In this document: one piece after another, positions 1 through 8,231 of the stretch
Numbering within the stretch: position 1 is the stretch's first letter
Layout of the letters: every line of letters begins with the position of its first letter
Assembly (NCBI GenBank): GCA_049999765.1
Contig: JBNGIQ010006040.1
Coordinates: forward strand, 1-23,375
From: Phaeoceros laevis
Taxonomy: Eukaryota; Anthocerotophyta; Anthocerotopsida; Notothyladales
DNA: 23,375 nt
Reading direction: 5' to 3'
Notes under the pieces: model-generated
What the model was told of the DNA's origin: nothing
Databases searched by the model: none
Seen by the model: only the letters and a program-made list of their open reading frames with translations
Translations under genes and position numbers: made by a program

Positions 1-233
1 TCTTTTGAAGTGCCGCCATGTGCATTGATAGAGCACACAAAACACTCGTCTTCTTCAAGGATACCTTCTTCAGCTACAGAATTCATTTTAACGATAAGCT
101 CAGATGCTGTTAAGTCCACATGGTGCTGCACTTTGGTAAACCCACAAGCATGAAAAAGTGTCTCCAGCCTCCCTCGATCTACACCTGCACCGGGCCTTTC
201 CTTTTCCATACTTACAATCAGCGCCAGACCTCT
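1..233 (-). other. Caspase p20-like segment of the LRR-ROC-COR protein (domain, cut by window edge)
   Basis: Exon 3 read on the minus strand from 800 is open for all 266 codons. From nt 233 it gives RGLALIV, then RPGAGVDRGRLETLF, then a DLTASEL helix start, then DECFVCSINAHGG at the edge. The order (RG-hydrophobic strand, R-x-G-x-x-VD-x-x-x-L-x-x-x-F, DLT-x-x-E, D/E-x-CFVC strand, HG) is that of the large subunit of animal-type caspases (Peptidase_C14). The His codon at 18-20 would be the catalytic His. The catalytic Cys and the small subunit lie beyond position 1. Plant metacaspases instead have an SGHG context, which is not what I see. This is pattern reading only; no profile search was run. 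Confidence 0.6.
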
Positions 234-3200
234 ACTTTTACCCTGTTTCCAGTTGTTATCGGGATAGCAAACTCCCTCCACCCACGGCCGGTTATAGTTT
301 GGCTCGGGTCTAGCCTCCTGAAGTAGTAGTGTCCCTGAGTCTTGGCCTTCATGTAACACCAAACCTCCAGCACCGTCCTCAACCTTGTCCCAGCAATGCT
401 CGTAGTTTGGCATCAATTTCATCTTTCGAGTCAACTCTTCAACCAAAATGGACTGGTCCCTTCTATAGGTGCACAGAATAGGGTTTCCACCATCAGCTCC
501 GTACAAGCACTCCGGCCGCACGATGGCCTCCACAAGGGTCACCCCTTGGCATCCCTCCTGACATGCACAAAATGTGCGGATAGTGCCAATGATATTGGGG
601 CGAAGGAACTCCATGGTTGCCTCATGAGACTTGGAGGACTTGACAAGAATATCCACGAAGTACCCTGAAGAGCCACTGAACTCTATGAAAATCTCCATGC
701 CATTCACCCAGATGTTGAACAGGTTTTTCTCCAGCTTGTAGGTTCCGCTGTACCAGTTTTCCACCCATTTCATCTCAAAGGCATGGTTGTGCAATACCAC
801 CTGGAGGCACAATTGCACACAAATTTTTTTTGGCAAGTCAGCATATGCGCATACATGTCTGAAGAAATGTATATAGCAACTAGCTAGGTTTGCTTGTTGC
901 ACCGCGTCAAAGTGAGCTTCCTCACCTGAAGGCGTGGAAAGAAGCCATCTGTAAGAAATGTTCGCTCCATATCACCGCATTGAAGTCTTCGGCCCACAAA
1001 TGTAGATGTCTTCAATTTACGCCATGCCAAGGGCCGCTTACCATTTGCAGCTCTATTGCCCTCGTCATGAAATAAGGCCGGCAGAAAGTATGCTGTGTTG
1101 GGATCACCAGGCGTTTGCTCATAGCATAGATCTAAAATAAGCATGAGCTTGATGAGTTGGTCCGGTGTCACAACTGTTGGGTCAAGGCCCGGCACACTTT
1201 TCACAGCCTCCTGCAGCAAGTTGGAGAGATAGTCACTACTTACCAACCCATTTTTAGGTGTTTCTAGCTTTTTGGAGGAAGGGAAGAGGTCAATAAGTTG
1301 ACCAAGCACTCCGTGGCAAAACCACCTAGGGTTGGAAACGATAAGGTCGAGCTTGTCATGATGTATAACCTCCCCTGCATCGTGTAAGTATGCACCTACG
1401 GCTGTCCCGATTCTGTCTTCGACTGCCTTACTGAACTCAAGCTCACCTTTCCTCCTCTCTTTTGCCCTGGCCATCTCAACCTCCATGATACGAAGATGAG
1501 ACCTACAAATGTTTTTAAACTCAGCTTTGGAGATGATGGGACTTTTGGAAGTAGTTTGCGAAACATCTTGGACAGCTTTCAGGACTTGGTTGCATATAGC
1601 AGGCTCTTCCTGGAGACCATCAAGGGTGCTTCTCAACGACTTCTCCACCTCCTTCACCCATCTTTTGAGTTCAATATCTTGACTAGCTAGAGCATCCACC
1701 ATAAAGGGTTGTGGCTGTACTTCGACTCGGCCGCTGAACTTGACCGCCAAGCGGGCAATGATATCCTGAGCACCTCGCAGCCATGATTCCACATGTGTGC
1801 CTAATTTGAGGAGTGTGTCTTTGTGGGTGATGACCACTACCACCGTCGGCGAAGGTGCACTAGGCTTAGAATTGGAGGCAATAAAACGTAGCCAGTACTG
1901 TACCTCATCCTCCAACTCACGGTTGGTCTTGAGCTGACCTGCTCTCAACTCATCCGCGGGGCTCACGATGGGGCTGAAAGTGAGCACAAACAGAGTGGCG
2001 GAGCTGTTTCCGCTTGGGAACATAATGTCATGTAGGGCATGGAACTCCCTCTGGCCTGCCATGTCCCAAACGGAGATACGAAGGCTTGGCTCATCCTTAA
2101 GCAGGTGAATCTCGATGCCTCGCGTCCGTTTGCTCAGCTCCTTGTCCCTCAAGTTATTATAGTTGTGGGAGAACCGGTCGAACAAGAGGCGTCCCATCCA
2201 ACGGCTCCAAGAGGGAGTCATGGCTTGCGGATCTTCTCGCAGAGCTATGAGCTTCATGGTTTCAAAGAGAGTGGATTTGCCTATAGACAGGCACGATCGC
2301 GACCATACCACCATCAAATTTAAATGAACAGCAAATGATGTAACATGTGGACGGGTCACGGACTCACCGGCATATGCGTGTCCACACAGAACAATTCGGC
2401 AGGACTTGGGCTTTGCTGTAGGCAGAGCCGACAGGGCTTGCCTGAACTCCTTGTTGCGACCCAGCTCCTTCTTCACAGCCTCCGCTTTGCCAGCTTTGTC
2501 CAGCGGAGTCCGACTTAGATGAATATGTTGGATGGTGGTGTTGATGCGGAGGAGGTCAAAGAGAGCAGCCAGCACCTGATCCCCTTCGACTCCGGGGCAC
2601 CACTCAAGGTTAATAGATTGGAGCGTCGTGTTGCGGCCAAGTGCGGGGAGGATGACAGTGGCCCACTCGTTGGCGGAGTATGTTGCCTCTACCAAACTCA
2701 GGTGCACGATTGAGTGATTAGAGATGATCATGTGAGCAAGCTCCTCCGCTGCAGCAGGCATATCCATATCGATCATATTCAATGTCTTGAGACTGGTGTT
2801 GTTGGTGGCAAGGGAGCGGACGAGAGCCACCTTACCCAGCTGTTGGTTGTATGAAATGTCTAATTCCTGGAGGGTGCTGTTCTCCCGCAGACCCTTGGCA
2901 AAATGTCCCTCCCCATCGATATCCTTCTCCACCAGGAAACAGCGCTTCACGCTTAGCCTCCGAAGGCAGCGATTGTTGGCCAGCATGGCACCCAGCAAGG
3001 CCGCCCCTCCCTCTCCGAGAAGGTTTTCAGATATGTCCAGCTTCTTGAGGCCCCCCATCTGCATAATATTCATGCTCCCACTCGCAGAAGAAGATGTAAG
3101 CCCCGATTGTCGAGTCGACTGCAGAGCATCACACAGGTGGCCGAGTCCCTGCGCAGTCATCCCAATCCGAATCAAGTTGAGCTCTTGGAGGGTCGAATTG

Positions 3201-4045
3201 GTGCGGAGCACGGCGGCCAGCTGCTCCACTCCGCCATCGCCAAGCTGCGCACAATTATATATAACCAGTTTTGTCAAGCTGGTGTTGGTATGCAGCGCCC
3301 GGGCAATGTGCCGCATCCCACCTGCATCCAGGGTGGGTATCCTCCACATATAGAGTAGCTGGAGTTTGCAATGGGCGGACTTGAGCAGGTGGGCCAAATG
3401 CTCGCACGCCCTGTCTGTTCCAAACGCTTCTTCACCGTCAATTCTGAGCCCTCGCACACCATTGCTCCAATGTTGAGACACCAAGGCGGAGTACAGGACC
3501 TCCACAGCTTGTTCGCTGCTGTACGTAGGCGGCCGCTTAGAATCACCAAATTCAGCAAAGTAGATCTCGGACGCGTTGGGGAGGGAGGGTGCCAAGGCGA
3601 GCAACAAGCAGAATGAGAGCTGCTGCAAAATGATATCACCATGTAAAGCACCACCTTGCTCAACCGCTCCTCCTGTACCTACGCTGCTGCTGCTGCCTAG
3701 TAGTGCCTCCAACTCCGCTCCGAACCCTTCACACACTTGCTCCAACACTGNNNNNNNNNNTGCCTCCAACTCCGCTCCGAACCCTTCACACACTTGCTCC
3801 AACACTGCCTCCACTTTGCGGACACTACTCCCATGATTAGACCGCGTTCGCTTCGTTACATGTACTCTGCCCTCTGCGTCGCACACTTGTTGGAGGAAAT
3901 GGAGCAACTTGTGGGAGAGAGCAGGACTGAGGCTCGGCAGCAGCTTCACAATCTCGCCTGCACTCATCTTCACCTGTGCAGGTACCACTGCCGGCTCAGC
4001 TGCCGGCTCCGCTGCCTGGTGCTGGTATGAGCCTGATATTTGCAT
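1..4045 (-). CDS. LRR-ROC-COR (TORNADO1-like ROCO) protein with C-terminal caspase-like segment, 3' partial
   Basis: Three exons on the minus strand: 4045-2368, 2280-926 and 800-1 (continuing past the window). Introns are 2281-2367 (87 bp, GT-AG) and 801-925 (125 bp, GT-AG). About 1258 residues are visible once the 19 codons of a likely assembly duplication are removed. Order of parts: an Ala/Glu/Pro-rich N-terminus; about eight ribonuclease-inhibitor-type LRRs (roughly nt 3520-2480); a ROC GTPase whose Walker A reads GHAYAGKST after splicing, with G3 WDMAGQ (near 2060) and G4 THKD (1817-1828); COR with NPRWFCHGVLGQL (near 1320) and a second half with FVGRRLQC and FFPRLQV; then exon 3, which continues COR-like sequence to IVRPEC and ends in a caspase p20-like stretch from nt 233. 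The ROC-COR parts resemble plant TORNADO1-type ROCO proteins from memory of the family. ROC binds and hydrolyses GTP and COR dimerises. Start: the first ATG after an in-frame TGA at 4070-4072 is at 4045; an upstream exon cannot be excluded. Confidence is high for LRR-ROC-COR and moderate for the caspase-like end. Confidence 0.85.
2281..2367 (-). other. Phase-1 intron splitting the Walker A motif
   Basis: On the minus strand the donor is GCCG|GTGAGTCC and the acceptor is CTATAG|GCAAATCC. The 87-bp intron is a multiple of three and has no stop in the reading frame, so the unspliced frame is open. Only removal of the intron rebuilds the P-loop consensus G-x4-G-K-S/T (GHAYAGKST). Confidence 0.9.
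3704..3807. repeat. 47-bp exact duplication flanking a 10-N gap (likely scaffolding artefact)
   Basis: Bases 3704-3750 and 3761-3807 are identical over 47 bp and touch the two sides of the 10-N gap at 3751-3760. This is what results when two contig ends overlap but are joined by a token gap instead of being merged. Removing one copy plus the Ns takes out 57 bp (19 codons) and keeps the LRR-ROC-COR frame open. Confidence 0.9.
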
Positions 4046-5460
4046 GACCTCCTCAAGATTCGCCACTGATCAGCAAGTTTCTTCTCTAAAGAGCGACGAC
4101 TGCTTGGTCGCCTGGCGATTACAAGTGCGCTTCAAAGCCACAGCCCTTGGAAGTGCTTCGGAGAGACGTGTGAAGATGTAGAGAGTCTCCAGCCCTCCGG
4201 CGACCAGAGAGCCCTCACGCTTCGCTCGCCGCATCTGCCTCACCCTCTCATGTAGGCTACCGCTCATGTGGCGGAGCCCTGGATGCGTTTCGTGAGATGA
4301 CACTACGTTCAGTGAGGCAGATGGAATGATCCACCCGCCCGATCCCTATCCACCACGAGAGCGAGGCAGTCCCTTTCCACTTTCCACTAATTCTCTTTCC
4401 TAAAACATAAAAAATGGTCTGCGGGTCCCCCAATTTGTTTTATAAAAGTCCGTCCGGTACATACCGTACCGGTCAAGTCAAGCTGATGGATGAGCTGGTG
4501 AGAGCCTGGTGACATCATGTCACCTTCCACCTGTGAGCTGGAAACTTCTCAAACCGCCCATGAACAAGTGGGCGCCCATGAATCTTTCAAGTGGAGGGGT
4601 CGGTGCACTGCCTCCGAGGTCATTCCGGATCCTTCCTTCACAAGCCTCCCTCTTTTTCCAAGCTTGACTGATCAACACCGAACGTTGCTGCTGCAGGCAC
4701 AAAAAGCAGCTTCAGAGGTCGGTCCATCTTGGAGGTGACAAAAAACTGTATGAGTCAACTGCCACCTCGACCCTTCATCGCAGTCACCAAGTGCTACAAG
4801 TTTGTGAGCTGTGTGATGAGCTGTATCAACGGTCACACATATGCATGTTGGTTGGTCCACCTATGATTAAACAGTGCAGAGTGGTACCACCGTGGCCAGC
4901 AAAAATCCACAGCTCGATGTAATGAATGTACCCTGGACTAGTTAGCATGGAGCTGACTAGCTGGTGCTGATGAGGAGACCGGATGGAGAGCAGCCTGGAT
5001 ATCTCATCATATGACAATCACTTGTGGACGTGGAACCTTGTAATCTCAACAAGTTTAGTAGGTGGACATCTCTTAAGATGGACTTCACTTGAAGGAGAAA
5101 ATTAGGAAACTCATGCTGATGTAGAGATGCAGAGGGACCTCCAAGGTTGTGGATGCAACCGATTCAGGTTGGGTTCAATCACGTAAACTGTGCACATCTG
5201 CTTCATTTGTAGACATGTTTCGAAGTTTCCTGAAGATCCTGCAATTGATCAACTCCACTTGGTGCCAGGAATACTGCAACCTTGTTGCATTTTCAAGCAC
5301 CTCTTGCTAGCCCTTTCTTCTGTAAGGATTGCAGAGATTTCTAATACGATGCTAGCCTTACAATTGAAAGCTAACCACCTTGGATTCCGATAGTTAACAT
5401 CCATGGACACAATGTTGCTAGCTTACATATGGCAGCTGCACAAGTATTTGACATCACTGC
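4046..5460. other. Intergenic, no gene seen; 5' region of the LRR-ROC-COR gene
   Basis: Only short open frames with no recognisable protein pattern. A symmetric TATA-like stretch ttttataaaa lies at 4438-4447, about 390 bp upstream of the chosen ATG of the minus-strand gene. A perfect 7-bp inverted repeat with a 5-nt spacer lies next to it at 4454-4472. Nothing else is supported. Confidence 0.5.
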
Positions 5461-5464
5461 TTTC

Positions 5465-5705
5465 TCAAACGGGGTTTGCCTTTCCTCAGTGTGGCCGACT
5501 TCCTTGATGGCTTCAATGAGCCTCATCGGCGGCTCCTCCTGCAGTCCAGCTATAGTACTAGTGGAGATGACCACATCCACATTCTTAAGAGCAGCAACAA
5601 GACTGGCATGATCTCTGCAATCAGCCTGCGGTCAGGACATTTCCACAGCTTCAAGGGAGTGCTGATGTTGTAGACAGATATCACAATTGTTGAGTCCGTG
5701 CTGAT
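5465..5705 (-). pseudogene. Duplicated exon-2 fragment of the neighbouring NmrA/PCBER-like gene
   Basis: This stretch matches 6908-7042 (exon 2) of the gene next door, plus about 75 bp of the intron on its 5' side (shared tatcacaattg and caggac-tttccaca). The minus-strand translation is DVVISTSTIAGLQEE against DVVISTVAGMQEE in the parent, so it carries an in-frame 6-bp insertion. It keeps a CAG acceptor before GCTGATTG. The GC-type donor of the parent (AAG|GCAAGG) has become GAGGAAAGG, so no donor remains. I found no copy of exons 1, 3, 4 or 5 around it. It lies 3' of the parent gene in the same orientation. It is best read as the remnant of a tandem duplication rather than a working exon. 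Confidence 0.8.
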
Positions 5706-5720
5706 GAATACATCCTGGCC

Positions 5721-5994
5721 TTATGGATGGGAAACGATGCAGTCGGTGGATGAACGACATCCAAATGATGCCAAACTTTTGGTTGGTTACTAGCTTTGCA
5801 AAATGAGTTTATGACCATATATACAAAGTCTACAAGGGGAACATGTATGTGTCTATGGACCCACAGTATACATACTACAAGGTCTACAAGGGAGTGTCTG
5901 GCAAGTGCCATCAGTTGCCAGGCTGCTGCAGAAGCTCCTCTCCACTCTCAAAACAGGCAGGAATCATGTGCAAGTGCAACAATGAGTTTTCTGC
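5721..5994. other. Intergenic, 3' flank of the NmrA-like gene
   Basis: No coding pattern seen. A short direct repeat (tctacaaggg, at about 5830 and 5881) flanks sequence with tgtatgtg and gtatacatac, which may be chance. Confidence 0.4.
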
Positions 5995-7454
5995 TCACAG
6001 GAACTTGTTCAGGTAGTCAGTGACCCTGGAGTACTGGACCTCGGGGTAGAGCTTTGATGCCTCTAGGGCATCCGGACTCAATTTGCCCGAATCCACGTAA
6101 GTGAAGCCCTTGAAGAACGCAGTCCAAGTGGGGCCCATGAAAAAGTTCAGAGGGTGGCCCGCCTCTGTAAGCGAAGGCAAAGCCAAAGTTTCAGCAACTG
6201 GAACTCTGATTTGCTTTCACGAGCACAGGAAGGGAAACTAACCGTCAATGCCCTTCAGAAACTCCTCCTCGCTGATGACTTCCTTCTCCAGCGTCTTGCC
6301 AATTTTCTTCTCCCACAGGAGAGTCATCTGATTTTGCGTGAGAATGTTGTCCTCAGGCAATAGGTAGAGCATCTTGTTCTCCACCCTGGGGTCATCTACC
6401 GACTTGATCAAGTATGTTGCGACATCCCACTCGCTCTGGAAAGCCACTGCAACAAGGATGTCCAGCAACCTAAGCAATTGGAGAGGAAACGGACAATTGC
6501 AAAATTTTGCAAACCAATGAAGGAACAGGAAATTTTGAGTGCAGAATGGCACCTTGGACGTCGCCGGAGCCGTAGATGATGACTTTGTTCCTGGGAGGAG
6601 CCAGATTGTCGTAAGCCACCTGGCAGAGTGTGTCCACAAACCATCCGAAGAAACAGCCTGCGATGACGTAGGTGTGGGGGATGCCTGCAGCTTCGATTGC
6701 CCTGCGAACTCGGGCTTTCATTTCGAACAAACGCTGGAATGGCCCGGAAGAGCGTGTGGTGTCCACATCTGGTCCGAATTCGGAAGGATAAAATCTCTGC
6801 GCAGCATCGATATTTCTGAAATCAGCAACACAACAGGGGGACAAGCTCACACACAAACAAACCTATTCCGCTCTCTCTTGAAAGCAAGTTGCCTTGCCTT
6901 GCCTTGCCTTGATGTGGCCGGCTTCCTTGATGGCTTCAATGAGCTTCATCTGCAGCTCCTCCTGCATCCCGGCTACAGTGGAGATGACCACATCCACATT
7001 TTGGAGAGCAGCAACAAGGCTGGCGTGGTCTCTCCAATCAGCCTGCAAGCGAGATACAGGACGTTTCCACAAAACAAAGTTTAACGTGTGTTGTGGCAGT
7101 ATCACAATTGCCAAGTCTGTGCGCAACATACGTATGGAGGGCAATCAAATCATCTCAATTGAAAAGATTTGACATGTTTGCCTCCATGGCAGGGATCCTA
7201 GTAAGCTCGGGCAATGCAGTCTTCGATGATCTTACATGGAGAAGATGGATGCCTGTCTCCTGGAATGCTGTGAGTGTGGCTGCTTTGACTGGATTGGCCA
7301 GGGAGGAGGGCTGGGCCAGCACGAACGTCTCGTAGCCTTGTTGCACGCTCGCCTCAGCCACGTACCTGCCTAGCCCGCCAGTGGCTCCAACGATGAGGAT
7401 TCTGGATTTGGTAGAGCTTTGCGACTGCGTGCTGTCGTTGAAGGCGATCGTCAT
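5995..7454 (-). CDS. NmrA-like NADPH-dependent reductase (isoflavone reductase / PCBER / PLR family)
   Basis: Five exons: 7454-7236, 7042-6908, 6796-6553, 6446-6243 and 6164-5995, totalling 972 nt or 323 residues, close to the roughly 310 usual for the family. The family reduces phenylpropanoid dimers or isoflavonoids with NADPH in the cytosol; substrate choice cannot be read here. Evidence: the N-terminal Rossmann glycine motif VGATGGLGRYV (about residues 24-34); NVDVVIS; the family hallmark RFYPSEFGPDVD; FEMKARVRRAIEAAGIPHTYV, which holds the conserved Lys assigned as catalytic in IFR, PLR and PCBER; SVDDPR; and a C-terminus GHPLNFFM...KLYPEVQYS. Introns of 193, 111, 106 and 78 bp are supported by consensus ends and matching phases. 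Intron 2 (6797-6907) uses a GC donor and a CAG acceptor just before AGATTTTATCC, giving EAGHIK-RFYPSEFG. The start is the first ATG, with the Rossmann motif close behind. The enzyme looks complete. Confidence 0.93.
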
Positions 7455-8231
7455 CTGCTCCCGGCGGTGGCGGATCGATGGTTAGGCAGTCCACCTGAAG
7501 GTCCTTCTTGTGCAATGGGGTCCTGAACAACGTGGTGATGTTATACATGAAGGCGGGGGCTTTGTATGAAACAGCAGCTGCAGTGTCGAAACACGTACCC
7601 AGTCCCTGTTTCCTCTTGGACTTCACTAGCAGCATAAGCCAGAGGTGTTAAAATACAAATTTCTATACAGATGCAGTGAGATGCTTACCTCTCATAATAT
7701 AATAAGCTAGAGGGGCTAAAATACGAATTTCTACACTGATGCTTGAGCGATTCTACCCAAGCAAGTTGAAGTAACGACAACATAGTGCTTCCAACAGAAT
7801 CCAACTGCTTCCAAGCTTATTCTGTTGTGTACTGTGTCCTCCCATTATTACGTAGCTTATGAAAATCGCCCTCTCAGGTCATGATGAAAACTCCGCACAG
7901 ATGCTTACTAAGCCTTCTTACGTGGCTTTTCTCCTGGATTGAGCAACTTCGACGGGGAACTCCACTTGCAGTTCTCTGCAAGCAAGTTGAAGCAACGACA
8001 CTAGCACCTTAAATACTGGTAACAACTGCTTACCAGGCCCTTATTTGTACTATACAGATTGTCCTCCAAAGTTATGAGACAGAATTCATGATAATGCGCA
8101 GATCAAGAAATGACCATGGCAATCAACGACTCCTTGTCTTGCATCAGCAAGGCAGGCCCAATGATACAACTATGACTGAAATATAGTACTTTCACAGAAG
8201 TAGAAACACACACAACTGTGTTGCCTGTTAA
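7455..8231. other. Intergenic spacer between NmrA-like and PPR-DYW genes, with degenerate direct repeats
   Basis: No gene recognised. It holds a 40-bp imperfect direct repeat (7635-7674 and 7703-7742, 68 bp apart). A second, weaker pair of about 90 bp begins at gcaagttgaag (7761 and 7982), both followed by caactgctt and tgtcctcc. The left part should contain the promoter of the minus-strand NmrA-like gene, and the right part the 3' UTR of the PPR gene. Confidence 0.5.
7635..7742. repeat. 40-bp imperfect direct repeat, two copies
   Basis: Copies at 7635-7674 and 7703-7742 share taagc-agagg, taaaatac-aatttct and tgatgc or agatgc, with a few substitutions. The period is 68 bp. The function is unknown; it is probably old local duplication. 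Confidence 0.7.

Noticed and set aside
221-230. A strong donor-like GTAAGTAT on the minus strand within exon 3 (start of the caspase-like part)
   Set aside because: The reading frame and the caspase-like pattern continue across it without a stop, so I treat it as coding; RNA data could overturn this.
2787-3353. 188-codon plus-strand open frame
   Set aside because: Antisense shadow of the LRR exon; no protein pattern.
5200-5460. Possible exon 3 to 5 remnants beside the duplicated exon 2
   Set aside because: Minus-strand reading shows no PSEFG or other family sequence.
6797-6820. Alternative acceptor TTTCAG|AAATATCG for exon 3 of the NmrA-like gene
   Set aside because: It would shift the frame before RFYPSEFG; the GCGCAG site a few bases on restores the family sequence exactly.
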